Source: Dactylorhiza incarnata
Taxonomy: Eukaryota > Streptophyta > Magnoliopsida > Asparagales > Orchidaceae
Length of the DNA stretch: 64,000 nucleotides
Reading direction: 5' to 3'
NCBI GenBank assembly: GCA_033032865.1
Contig: JAWHQI010000040.1
Location: forward strand, 8,105,001-8,169,000
The translations under genes and the position numbers were made by a program. Below, one piece after another: positions 22,491 through 34,278 of the stretch (positions within the stretch are counted from its first letter, which is position 1; every line of letters begins with the position of its first letter). The notes under the pieces were generated by a model that saw only the letters and a list, made by a program, of their open reading frames with translations, was not told the DNA's origin and searched no databases.

Positions 22491-22774
22491 AAAGGGGGAG
22501 AACTAACATGATAAAATGCAAAAGGGGGAGAACTAACAGGATAAATGTAACCCGCTATCATAAACCCAACATGACAAATTCAGTTGATAGCATACATATT
22601 AAGGGGTCATTCACATAGGGGGAGCATATATTTAGGGGGAGCAATTCTAAATGCTAAAATCAATAATTATCCTAAAGTCATCACTCTCACACACACACAA
22701 GTAGAGTTTCATCATGCTTATTTATTAATGCTTTGTTTTATCATTAATGGATTTGTTATTATCAAAAGGGGGAG
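22491..22774 (+). promoter_or_regulatory. Multiple polypurine tracts of C
   Basis: AAAGGGGGAG at 22491, 22521 and 22765, and AGGGGGAG at 22616 and 22634. The last (22764-22774) abuts the 3' LTR. Repeated PPTs are typical of Sireviruses. Confidence 0.85.
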
Positions 22775-22776
22775 TT

Positions 22777-23999
22777 TGTTGGAACATGGTCTTCCGCATC
22801 TCCTAGGTTTGAGAATAACAAATCCTACGTGTATTTAATCTTGTGTGTTCAAGTGTGCAGGTTTGCTAGGTCCACATGACTCAAGGAGTACATATGATGA
22901 CTGCCCCCAAAATTGAGGCCAAGATTCGAAGAGGCTCACTAGCGCTGGCGGTAGTAATAGCGCCCGGCGCTAGCGATGATTAGCGACAATTCGGCGGTGG
23001 TTATAGAAGGCGCTAACGCCCGACGGTATCGGATAACGCCGGCGGTAGCGATGAACACAGAAGGCATAAAAGCCAGGTTGCCGCGGATTGAAGATCTTGC
23101 CGTGCAAAGAGTTTCTTAACCAGGGATAGCGCTGGCGGTAGTGGATAGCACCGGCGGTAGCGTGACGCACATAAGGCATAGAGCAACATGTTGTCGTGGA
23201 TAGGAGATTCTGCCGCGCAAAATGTTTCCTAATCCGGGCTAGCGTCGGCGGTAGTGCTAGCGTCGGCGGTAGCGTGAAGGCTATAAATTGAATGCTTTGG
23301 CTCCGAATTCCTCATCCTCCTCCAATCCCAAACTCCAGAGCTTCGTGTCACAGCAGAGAGAGGAAGATTCAGAGCGATACTCCCATAATTCCATAAAGCC
23401 TTAAGGAGATTCGTGGAGAAGATTTCAACACGCATCATCATCGTGACGAAAGGCCGCATCGACTACGATCATACTCTGCGGGACTTCATCCACTTCTCTA
23501 AGAGATCCACATAGAGGGAGTTTTTATATTATTGTCTTTTCATTTCATATCTTTTCTGTAACCGGTAGTGAAATCGCCTCGTGTTGGCGACTAGGTCTGG
23601 GGTAGGACTTAGGGCTGAAAATTGCCTCGTGTTGGAGACTAGGTCTAGGGAGTAGATCTAGGGGTGCTCGAGGCCTTTCTAGGGATAGATTGGCTAGAGC
23701 GGCTTGAGGCCGTATCTGGGGAGAGATCGGCTAAAGCCAACCAGTTCGTGGGGATACGAGTCGGTATAGAAAACAAAAAGGATTTTTATTAGTCGCCTCA
23801 GATTTCTAGCATCACAGGAATCAAGTTTTGTAAAACATTATTTGATATTAATAAAGCATGTCTATTCATTATTGTTTTACTTGATTTCTCATTATATTAA
23901 TCTTGCAATATTTCAAATTTTTCTAAATAAATACTAAACTTTTTGAAAACCCTTATTCACCCCCCCCCCCCCCCTCTAAGGGCGCCGACCGATCCAACA
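22777..23999 (+). repeat. 3' LTR of element C
   Basis: 1223 bases, near identical to the 5' LTR. Two length differences stand out: an extra 18-base copy of the array word (around 23238-23260) and a C15 run (23960-23974) against C5 in the 5' LTR. The word array is at 22938-23275 and the TATA box at 23281. Confidence 0.95.
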
Positions 24000-24004
24000 C
24001 GGCC
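24000..24004. repeat. Target-site duplication of element C, right
   Basis: CGGCC immediately after the 3' LTR, matching 15733-15737. Confidence 0.8.
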
Positions 24005-27000
24005 GGCCGAGACCTCCTATCGCCGGCCACCACCTGAAGGAAGGTGGTGGTGGCATTGGCCGGCCGGGGAGGGGCGTGGGTGGCCGGGAAAACCAAGTTA
24101 GAAAGGCTACAGGAACAAGCAATCTGAGTCGTCGGCTCTGTGGAGAAGATGAAGGGATGTCGTTGAATTCATGTACAGCAGATCTTATGATAATGTATTA
24201 TTATTCCTATTTTCTATTCTATTATTGGCAGTAGGGAGAATTAAATATAGAAAATACTTAGAGCCCTCTACTGGGAAAGTGATTTATACCAAACTTGTAG
24301 CCCTTGAGGTCTACTTTAATTCAAAATTTATTTCATGTAATTTGGTTCAGTGGTCTGACCACAGCACTCAAAATGGTGTAGCCTATACAAAGGGTTGACT
24401 AGAGCTTGATTTGTGTGCCCCCAATAAACCAGCCATCCAAATTCCTTGAAATTTTGTCTACATATACCCACTTCCTTAACATATCCAAAAATCAGAATTT
24501 TTGGAAGACCTTTTCCTAAAGTTTTTGCAAACATTTAATAATTCATGTGATAATTAATTATAGGGTCTAATGACCCCCAAACCCTTCCAAATTTTGCAGG
24601 GTGGTCCTTAGGGTCATGAAATGACTCTGGTAAAAATTTCATCCCATTTGGGATTGATTTGGTTGGGTAATTAATTAACTCAAGATTGATCAAACTAGGG
24701 GTTATTAGGTAAAGAGTGCACTTGATGGATTTGAGGGGTCAACCCTCATCCAAATGTTGTGAAACCTTGGCCACTGACTTAATATCACATAAAACACCTC
24801 CACCAATGATTTGGGGTGATTTGGGATGGATGTGTCATAGTACCCTAGTTCAAACCTTAGGGTTGCATTTTGAACCCATTGAAGGACATATGGTCATATG
24901 TCCTTGGATTGACATGGAATTTAGTAGAGAGGTTCATAGGGTGGTATTAAGCCCTAGGTAATTTATCTGGGATTTTTAGAGACATTTAGTCTCTCTGAAT
25001 TAGTAAAGAATCAATTAGGGAACTTTTTTATAAGAGGAATCTACATGCTCATTTTACCTTGTTTGTTAATGAAAGTTTGGTAGTGCTCATTTAATCATGA
25101 TATAAATCTCTGATAATTTCTGTGTAAATTTTGGATTGATTGAATTAGTACTTCATTCACAAGACAACTATTTTTTCCTAAGATTGTGATAGATAAATAA
25201 GGGCCTAACAATTTCTGAAAAATTGTGAAACTTGGTAATAGGTCATTTTAGGGAATTAGAAAGCTCTGTGAATTTTTGTATGATTTTTGGAAGTATTTAT
25301 CAGTAGGTTACTTCACAATGTGCCTTAGTTTGGATTTTCTTTAAGTATTTATTTATGTAACTAAATGGTTTTGAAAAATTATGAAACGCAGTCAGTAAAC
25401 TTTTCTGATTATTATTGAGATAAGTTAATTTTACCATAATGTTTGGATAAGTATTTTTGGTGGTTCCTTCATTAGCATCCAATTTTGGATAATTATTCAA
25501 TATTATAATTAGAGGTCAATACCTTACTATAAAGTTGTGATATTCTGTATTTGCTGTTATTTTGATATCATAGATTTTCCATAAGTTTGTGGAGGCCATA
25601 TCATTAGAAGATCATGTTCAATTTCATACTTGGCCAATTTTGGAGAAATTTGCCAAATAAATAAGGAAAATTATGATCTTCTGGATTTAGTCTTATAATA
25701 TCATGATAGACTCCCAGTAATAATCTTGAGTCATTTGGATGACTATATCAAGTACCTCCTCTCATGCACCTCATATAGCTCATTTGGTCTGCGTATAGTA
25801 AAACTATAAAACTTGGGTAACTTGCAGACCACTAGGTGGGAATGGAAGGTAGATGGTGTACCTAGTCTGGTTGAGGAAATTTAAGGTCACCAAATAGAGT
25901 CTATGTGTTGAGTGTGCCTTATAAGTTTAGGGGCTAGATGTGCTCGGGATTGATGAAAGATCATCCTTCCTTTAGAGAGTCATGGAATACTTAGGGTTAA
26001 TCCAAGTGTAATGATAAAAGGGGTATTCTTATGGGTAGTTACTAATACCATTAAGTGTCTTGAGAAAGGGAGCCTTGGTGTGTCATCCCATCATAGCTCC
26101 TAGTACCACTACGAGACCCTCATATGGTAGGTCTCGGGAAGTCCAAGATTAACCATGAATTGTAGGAATAAGTTGATGTACAAAATTAACTTAATAATAT
26201 ACTCACTCACATCCCGTTGCTACGAGTGGTTAGCTGGTTTAGCTATATGAGCGGTAGGCTCGGTGGTTGTAGGCACGGGCGGGTTGGTCCGGCGAGCTGG
26301 TGGCTCGGAAGGTTATGGTGACGGGCGGGTTAGCCCGGGGAGCTTATGGCTCAGAGATAGATGGTAATCATAATTGCATGTGCATGAAGGTGGTGGGTCT
26401 TCGGTATTGATGGTCGTTCACACCGACGTCAATACGCTAACTCAGCAAGTGTGTATTTGCACTTAGCCAAGAAAGTCTGGTGGTCCAGCCAGTAAGAGTA
26501 CGCGGGCGCTCCACAATTTTGCGTTGAGGCATACGATATGTCTAGTTTAGGTAGTGTGAATACCAACCTAGAGGTGGGCGAGGCCCAACCCACCGCTTCC
26601 GTTTGCCACCACGGGGGTATCCTGGGAGTCTTGCTAGCTCCAAAAAGGGGGAATTAAAGGTCTGTGTGCATAGAGTCGAAGTGTCTGAGTTGCACTTGTA
26701 TGATCATAACATTACCCAGCATAACTATATATATCATAGCATAAGCATTGCATTTCAACCACTACCCATATCGTATAAATTGGTTATGGGACTTTTTATA
26801 CGATAGGCCTTGTTAAAAGACCCCTTGGTCTATAGGTTTGTATGGGCTTTCCTATAAATCATAGGTTACCTTTTTATTCTATACTTGTCTTTACTTACTA
26901 TTCTTTACTTGCTCTATACCATGCTTTATTTACTGCTTCAATTATATATATATGCTTGCGTAGTGGTAGACATTTCCTGTAGACTAGATCTGTCATCATC

Positions 27001-27537
27001 TGCTTTGTTTTATACCCTTTGCTGTCCTCCACTTCATCCCTCCCGCGCGGTGCCTTGGAGCCACTGGGGAGGGGTGGGGGAACATAAGGCTTAGTCTTTT
27101 GACTAACGGTCGATGGACCATATCATTTTAGAGGATCAAGGATCAGCACCAGGAGACGCACCCAGCGGAGGCCGGTGCAGTTGGAGGTGGGCCGGTCTAG
27201 TACATGTGCACCAGTTTCAGGATTAGTGAGTGATTAGTAGTTTGCTTTCGCGAGTAACCTTGTAGTGAGGACATGATGTACAGGGCATGAGCCCTTTATT
27301 ACTGTTATCTTTTTATTCAGTTATTATCTGTGGAACTTTACCCTTAGGGTTTTATATTTCATGTTATGTGGACTTGAGCTACTCTTATATGTTCATTTGT
27401 ACTCTTCATTTTCTGTGATTGATATTGCCGGCAGGATTGGCATTTTATAGTGGCGACCTTCCCAAGTGATGGTGTCACCGCAAAGCGGCGGTTCTGGGCA
27501 TAAGACCTGGTAGCGATGCAAAAAATGGGGTCTTACA
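24005..27537 (+). repeat. Right part of D2 solo LTR
   Basis: It continues the LTR interrupted by C. It opens with a GGCCGGCC-rich patch (24000-24090), is then AT-rich, and has a G/C-rich stretch with a roughly 47-bp duplication near 26275-26365. From about 26600 to the end it is the mirror of D1 (11600-10707). No coding is supported. Confidence 0.8.
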
Positions 27538-27542
27538 CTCAA
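27538..27542. repeat. Target-site duplication of D2, right
   Basis: CTCAA right after GGGGTCTTACA, matching 14440-14444. Confidence 0.85.
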
Positions 27543-27998
27543 TCTACCTTGAGGTTCTCAATGAACCAAGGCTACCTCAACCTTTCTTATTAGAGAAATC
27601 TGGTGCCATAATGCAAAAATTACAGCATTGAAATAAAGTATGCCAAGCATGCATCCTAAGACTAGGAGGAGAAATGTCGCTACTCTATGATATTTCTTCC
27701 TCGCCATCAGAATCTTGAAATGTACGGATGAACAAGAGCGCATGTTGGTCCTCTTCGCACTGCTGGTTTCGGATCATCGATCGGAGCTCTGAAGCTCCTC
27801 CAATGGTGGAAGAGAGCTCCTCCTCTGTCTCATCTTATAAGTTCTCTAACTTGAGAGAGAAGAGTGAAATTGAAATAAAATGCAACCAACACCCAAACTG
27901 ACCTAAAACCCTTCAGGACAAAACCTCATCGATGGATCCTCAAGGATCAGATCGAATTGCTTGAAAAATGAGCTTGAAAGTTTATCTTGGGCCCGTAC
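27543..27998. other. Unassigned DNA between D2 and element E
   Basis: The pre-insertion continuation of 13912-14439. On the minus strand a short ORF (27743-27558, 61 residues) has a hydrophobic run with FLLLVLGCMLGILYF after a basic start, and an ACTTATAAG box lies upstream near 27833. It might be the 5' end of a lost gene, but no family is recognisable and chance is possible. Confidence 0.3.
27994..27998. repeat. Probable target-site duplication of E, left
   Basis: CGTAC here, CGTAA at 37338-37342; one mismatch, consistent with age. Confidence 0.6.
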
Positions 27999-29079
27999 TG
28001 TTGGATCGGTAGGCGCCCTTAGAGGGGGGTGAATAAGGGTTTTTAAAATTTATATTATATTTTGAAAAGCTTTGAAATAATGCGTGATTAAGACAATGAG
28101 AAATCAAGTAAAACAATTGAAATAAAGTAGAGACATTTTTTATTAATATGAAATAAGGTTTTACAAAAGTTGATTTCTATAACGCTAGAAATCCATGGCG
28201 AATAATAGTAAACTCCTTTTGTTTTCTATCCCGACTCGCATCCCCACGAACAGGTGGCCCTAGCTTATCCTTCCCGGATTCGGCCTCAAGCCGCTCTAGC
28301 CAACCCTTCCCCGGATATGGCCTCGAGCACCCCCTAGACCTAACCTAGATCTAGTCATCAACACGAGGCAAATTTCCGCCTTAAGTCCTACCAAGACCTA
28401 GTCGCCAACACGAGGCGATTTCTCTAACCGATTACAAGAAATATGAAATGAAAATAATTAAAACTCCCTCTTAAAGAACTTCTGAAGTTGGAGACGAAGA
28501 TCGGATGTAGAATAAGCGTTGTAGAAGCGGACGTTGTTTGGATCCGGCGTGAAGAGATTCTCCTTCAGAAATTCACAGAGCTTTGGTAGGACATCAACTT
28601 TCGGCCAAGGCAGCCTCTAGAATTCTAGCACTCAATCTCTCTCCCTGATGTGTGTTCGAAACGAGAGAAGAGGGGTCCTATTTATAGCCTCAGCGCTAGC
28701 GCCTGCGCTAGTGCTACCGTCGGCGCTATACCATTTTAGGACATATTCTGCACGGCAGAATCTTCAATCCGAGGAAACATTTCTCTCTTGCCTTCTGTGC
28801 TCCGCGCTACCGCCTGCGCTATCGGCTACCGCCAGGCGCTATCCCCTTCTATATGTTCTCCCAAAATTGCGCAGATCATTGCTAGCGCCAGGCGCTAGGT
28901 GATACCGTCGGCGCTAGTAGGAGAGTTGGATTTGATGGATCAAATTTGGGGGCAACCTTCTTATGTAATCCTTGAGTCATATGGACTTTGTTTCCCTGCA
29001 CACTTAAACACACAAGATCAAATACACATAGGATTTGTTATTCTCAAACCTAGGAGATGCGGAAGACCATGTTCCAACA
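27999..29079 (-). repeat. 3' LTR of element E
   Basis: 1081 bases, ends TGTTGG/CCAACA. TATA box on the minus strand at 28687-28679 (CTATAAATA), word array just upstream at 28688-28920. Short C tract (G6 on the plus strand, 28024-28029). Confidence 0.93.
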
Positions 29080-29081
29080 AA

Positions 29082-29260
29082 CTCCCCCTTTTGATAATAA
29101 CAAATCCATTAATGATAAATCCGAGCATTAATATATAAGCATGATGAAACTTACTTGTGTGTGTGAGAGAGTGATGACTTAGGATAATTATCGATTTTAG
29201 CATTTAGAATTGCTCCCCCTAAATACATGCTCCCCCTAAGTGAATGCTCCCCTAATATGT
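29082..29260 (-). promoter_or_regulatory. Polypurine tracts of E
   Basis: The minus strand AAAAGGGGGAG at 29092-29082 sits next to the 3' LTR. Further AGGGGGAGC copies lie near 29219 and 29234 and a shorter one near 29250. Confidence 0.8.
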
Positions 29261-30004
29261 AAGCTATTGTCTTAATTAAGCATGTTAGTTTTCTATTTTG
29301 ATAGCAAATTATATTTATCATGTTAGTTCTCCTCCTTTTGTTATTAGCAAAAGTGGGTAAGGAGACACCACTTAAAAGTTTTGATAATAAGATAAAGGAA
29401 TGATCGAGCTTATAGAGAGAAGGAAATGATAAGGAGTTTTAGAATACTTTTCATTGAAATAGATCAGAGTTTTAGTATTATAATATTTTCATAAATCAGA
29501 GTTTGTAGCATATAAAGAATACAAGGTAAATATTAAGTTGCGGAAGACTTAGAAAAATACAATCAAACATCTTTTGTAAGACATGAGGATTTATAAAAAG
29601 ATATATGAGTTAAATTTCATAAAGAAGATGTTTTTGTAAATCATTGTGCAAGTAAAATCGTTAAATTCAATAATAAAGTAACCAAGCATGAAATAATGTT
29701 GCCAAAAAGAGAGTACTACAATGTTATGTTAATTCACAATTTCAAAACATAATAACATTGTAGAAAGCATGCTAGGTTATCTAGTGCATTTCATAAATAA
29801 AGAGTAGTATAGAATTTGCATTAGGATCCAATACTCATGAGAAGAAGTGTTATGGGAGATAATGATGTGCACGAAAGTGTATTTTTGAGTAGAGTAAACA
29901 AATGTTTTAATCAAAAATACAAGAAATATGTAAAGCAAGAGCACAATAAAACACAAATAATTTCACTTCCACACACTTCAATGCACAAACAAAATGTACA
30001 ACTA

Positions 30005-30065
30005 CCAAGATGCTTTGCACACACAATGCTCATTAAGACTTATCAGGGTGCAAAGTAGTGCTTGG
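30005..30065 (-). other. Conserved hairpin 2 in E
   Basis: Outer CCAAG/CTTGG; inner arm TTTGCAC pairs with GTGCAAA, seven base pairs. Confidence 0.7.
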
Positions 30066-30186
30066 GGGATCACACAATTTTATTCTTCAATATTGATTTT
30101 TTTGTTGTGATCTGGTGTACTTAAGAATAAGTGGTTTTTATTTTTAAAGAAAGATATGGTTTGCACAAGATACTTTACTATTCTTT

Positions 30187-30247
30187 CCAAGGTGCTCAAC
30201 CTCACAACGCTTATTAAGACTTATCAGGAGGTTCAAGTAGTGCTTGG
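30187..30247 (-). other. Conserved hairpin 1 in E
   Basis: Outer CCAAG/CTTGG; inner AACCTC pairs with GAGGTT. It differs from C hairpin 1 by about one base, in the loop. Confidence 0.7.
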
Positions 30248-31221
30248 TGGAGTTATCTTTGTCACTGTATTTTGATGATTTTTGTTTTGTACAAAGTTCT
30301 CCGAATACACTTGTTTTGCAAACCAAAATAATTTATGAAAAACATAACCCCTTTTCTTAACTATAAAAAGTGCAAATAAAAGTAGTGTAGATAAGATACT
30401 TGTGCAATTTTAATTCATTGTACTAATACAAAACATACACAAGCATTCTTAGATAAACACATCTGTAGACAATGCCAAAATAAGTGAGTGAATAAAGATC
30501 ATTATCAAACATAAAACATTTACTCATACTTAGAGGCATGCTAAGCTTAGTTCTACACAACTTTTACAATATAATTGATGTACATATTAATGGATAGATC
30601 AAAGCATGATGAAAACAATGTTCAAAGTAGTTTGAAAAAATAAATTGCAATATTATAGAAGTTCTAAAAAGTAGATTAAATCATTCTTGATTTTCACAGA
30701 AAAGTCCAGACAGTTTTTTTGATAATTTTAATGTTTTATATTTTGTATTGGATTTTTGCAAAAAAAAGACTTTAAACAAATGACAAAAGCAAGAATGCAA
30801 AACATAAAATTTTTTGTAATTTGGCTTTTGTATTTTTTTATTTGATTTTTCATTAAAAAATAGACTTTAAATAAATGTCAAAAACAAAAAGCAAAACATA
30901 TTTGTAGTAATTTGGCTTTTGTATTTTTGTATTTGATTTTAAAAATGAAATAAAATCAGAAGTGCAAAAATAAATAGTACATATAGATTAATATATTTTT
31001 AAGAATTTTTCAAAATTTTAAAAATACAGAAAAACGAATAAGTGCGCTAGCGCCGGCATTAGCGCTAACGCGGGAAACAGTACATGATTTTTGATGATTT
31101 TGAAATTTTTAATTGTTGATCTTGATTAAGTGTCCCAATAGTAGTTTCATGCAGAAATTTCAGAATTTTAGGAGATGTTTTAGATGGTTAAACATTACAA
31201 AATTGCATTTATGAATGTGTT

Positions 31222-34200
31222 TTAACACGAAAGATCTAGGACACCTAACTCAAGTCGTAATAATCGAAATCTTGCATCGGGAAGAGGTTTAGTAAATATG
31301 TCAGCGAGTTGAGAGTCCGTGCCAATGAAACTTACTTTTACATGCTCTTTCTTAATGTGATCCCTAATGAAATGATGACGAACATCGATGTGTTTGGATC
31401 TAGAGTGGTGTACGGGATTATATGTGAGGTCTATTGCACTTTTGTTATCACATTTAAGATGAATGTTTTTGAGATGAAATCCAAAATCCTCTAGAGTTTG
31501 GCTCATCCATAACGCTTGTGCGCAACAACTACCAAGTGCGATGTATTCGGCCTCCATGGTGGAGAGTGCAACTGAAGATTGTTTCCTACTAGACCAATCA
31601 ACTAATGAGGGTCCTAAAAAGTGACAAGTATCGCTAGTGCTTTTTTGATCTAGTGAACAACCGGCGTAGTCCAAATCGGAATAGTCATGGTGTGTGAATG
31701 AATCATTGTGTGAGTACCATAATCCTAATTTAGATGACCCTAATAGATAACGAAAAATACGTTTTAATGCTTTTAAATGAGATTCATTTGGATTGGCTTG
31801 AAAGCGAGTGCATAAACATACGGAAAACATTATATCTGGTCTTGATTCACTTAAGTAAAGAAGAGATCCTATCATTCCTCTATATAACGTTTGATCAATG
31901 GAATTCCAGATTCATCTTTTCCTAGTTTTAACGAAGCACTCATAGGAGTAGAGGCTTGTTTAAGATTTTTAAATCCAAATCGTTTAAGCATATCGTGAAC
32001 ATATTTTTTTTGGCAAATAAAGATACCATCAGTTCGTTATGAGATTTGAAAACCAAGAAAATATGATAGTTCTCCTACAAGACTCATTTCAAATTCATTT
32101 TTCACTACTAAGACTACTTCATTACACAACTCTTCATTAGTGGCTCCAAAAATGATATCATCAACATATATTTGTAGAATAATTAGATCGTTATTATTAT
32201 GCTTAATGAAGAGTGTGTTGTCGGCACTTCCCATAACATAACCATGCTTTAACAAAAATGATGTAAGTCTATCATACCATGCACGGGGAGCTTGTTTTAA
32301 ACCATAAAGCGCTTTTTCTAATTTGTAAATATGATTAAGAAATTTTTCATTTATAAAACCGGGGGGTTGTTCTACATAAACTTCTTCTTTTATAAACCTG
32401 TTTAAAAGGGCACTTTTAACATCCATTTGAAATAATTTTATTCTTTTAAAACTCGCAAATGCCAAAAATATTCATATAGATTCTAAGCGAGCAACGGGTG
32501 CAAAAGTTTCTTCAAAATCTACCCCCACGATTTGAGAATAACCTTGAGCGACTAAGCGTGCTTTATTCCTAGATTCACCATCTAATTTATTTTTAAAGAT
32601 CCATTTTACGCCGATAACTGGATGATTAGATGGTCTATCTACTAGATCCCAAACTTTATTTCTTTCAAATTGATCTAACTCTTCATTCATAGCCAAAAAC
32701 CAAAATTCGTCATTAAAAGCGGTGGAAACATTTTTAGGTTTGATTTCGGAAACAAAGCAAATATTTGAAAATGTTTCATGAAGAGAAGATCGAGTTCTTA
32801 CCCCAGTAGATGGTTCCCCAATGACTAGCTCTTTTGGATGATTTTTTGAGAAGTTCAAAATGCTTGGAGGTACATATTCATCTTCCTTGGACTTCTCCTC
32901 TTCTTTGGAAGGTTCCTCTTTGTCGTGCTCCAAAGATGGCAAAGGTTCATCATTTGTACCTGTAGGAAGCTTTTCTGCACACGGAATAAATTCATCAAAT
33001 TTAACATTAATAGACTCTTCAACCTTACTCGATCTTTTGTTAAATATTCTATAGGCTTTACTGGTTGAAGAGTATCGAAGAAATATTCCTTCATCGCATT
33101 TTTCATCAAATTTTCCTATAGAATCTTTTGTATTAAGAATAAAACATTTACAACCAAATACTTTAAAATATGATATGTTAGGTTTCCTTTGATAATATAG
33201 TTCATACGGTGTGAGATTTAGTGATGGGTGAAGCATGACTCTATTCAATACATAGCATGATGTGCTTACGGCTTCGGCCCTAAAGGACTTAGGTAATTTA
33301 TATTCAGATAACATGGTGCATGCTAGTTCTTGGATTGTCCTATTTTTCCTTTCTACAACACCGTTTTGTTGAGGTGTCCGTGGAGCGGAGAACTCATGCT
33401 CAATTCCTAATTTATCACAGAAAGATTTAAAATTTTCATTTTCAAATTCACCTCCATGATCTGAGCGAATGCATTTTAATTTTAAATCTAGTTCATTTTG
33501 AATATGAGTACATAATTTTGAGAATTCGCAAAACGCATCAGATTTGGAAGAGAGAAATAAAGTCCAACAATATCTTGAGAAATCATCTATTAGAACGAAA
33601 GTATATATTCTACCACCAAGACTTGCGGTGTTAAAGGGACCAAAGAGATCCATATGAATTAATTGCAATGGCTTTGAAGTCGAAATTTTGTTTTTGCTTT
33701 TAAAAGATGATTTTGTAAATTTTCCTTTTTGGCATGGAGAACATAGTGAAGATAAATTTCCATTCAATTTAGGCAATCCTCTAATTAATTTCTTTTTTTT
33801 CTAGTTTTAAAATAAGCTTTGTACTAGCGTGGCCTAAACGTCTATGTCATAGTTCTAATTCATCATTTTTGGTTATAAAGCATTTTATAGATGATTTGGA
33901 AAGATCATGAAACGAAACTATGTAAACATTGTGAATTCTAGGTACAGTTAGTAACACATCTTTTGTTTTACGATTAAATATTTTGCAAAGATTAGTAGAA
34001 GATTCAAATAATACATCTAATCCTTTATCACATAGTTGACTTATAGATATTAAGTTATGTTTTAATCCTTTTACATAAAGAACATTTGAGATAAGAAAGG
34101 ATTCGTTACCCACTGTACATACTCCCATGATCCTTCCTTTACCGTTATCACCAAACGTTATGATCCCTCCTTTCTTCTTTTCTAGGATAAGGAATTTTGC

Positions 34201-34250
34201 TTTGTTTCCCGTCATGTGCTTGGATCAGCCTGAACCCAAGTACCACACGT
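31222..34250 (-). pseudogene. pol: pol of element E: protease, integrase, RT, RNase H
   Basis: The protease site near 34250-34225 reads WYLGSG then a stop: the catalytic Asp is replaced by Gly (34236-34234) and the next Cys codon is TGA (34227-34225). Pre-integrase block 34215-33847 follows, then a TGA in place of Trp before HRRLGH. Integrase lies in the 434-residue ORF 33776-32472; its triad is intact: Asp43 (MDLFG), Asp106 (SDHGGEF), Glu142 (NGVVERKN), 35 residues between the last two. RT begins at the end of that ORF, passes a stop at 32474-32472, and resumes at 32465 with Asp15 (FQMDVKSA) and Y100-V-D-D. RNase H (31875-31222) has Asp67, Glu108 and Asp143. At least four stops or shifts separate these parts, so no polyprotein can be made. 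Confidence 0.92.
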
Positions 34251-34278
34251 CCTTCATTTCCTTAGCCTTCTTGCAAAT

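Larger units (their letters stand above)
15738..23999 (+). mobile_element. Element C: complete gag-only Sirevirus, no pol
   Basis: It is 8262 bases with two LTRs (1198 and 1223 bases, near identical by eye), a tRNA-Met PBS, a gag with one stop codon, a long AT-rich region and a multiple-PPT zone. It is bounded by CGGCC duplications. No protease, integrase or RT is encoded. LTRs and the 3' region match element E, which has pol, so C is a non-autonomous derivative that must have moved with proteins made elsewhere. It sits inside the D2 solo LTR and is therefore younger than it. Confidence 0.92.
14445..27537 (+). mobile_element. D2: solo LTR of a gypsy element, split by element C
   Basis: It begins TGTAACATCCCCC, ends GGGGTCTTACA and is bounded by the 5-bp duplication CTCAA. 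No PBS or gag follows the right end and no second LTR in the same direction is present, so it is a solo LTR left by recombination between the two LTRs. Leaving out element C (15738-23999) and one copy of its duplication, the LTR is about 4.8 kb, long even for gypsy elements. The halves are 14445-15737 and 24005-27537. It is inverted relative to the D1 LTR. Confidence 0.85.
29261..31221 (-). other. Non-coding 3' region of E
   Basis: AT-rich, no coding. It carries the two hairpins (30247-30187 and 30065-30005) and a GCTAGCGCCGGC word cluster at 31043-31072, in the same order as in element C. Confidence 0.75.

Noticed and set aside
10707..27537. DNA transposon with long terminal inverted repeats
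   Set aside because: D2 has its own CTCAA duplication and D1 has a PBS and gag beside its inner end, so these are two LTRs in opposite orientation.
28648..29138. Plus-strand ORFs that recur at 36807-37342
   Set aside because: They are antisense readings of the two E LTRs and repeat because LTRs repeat.
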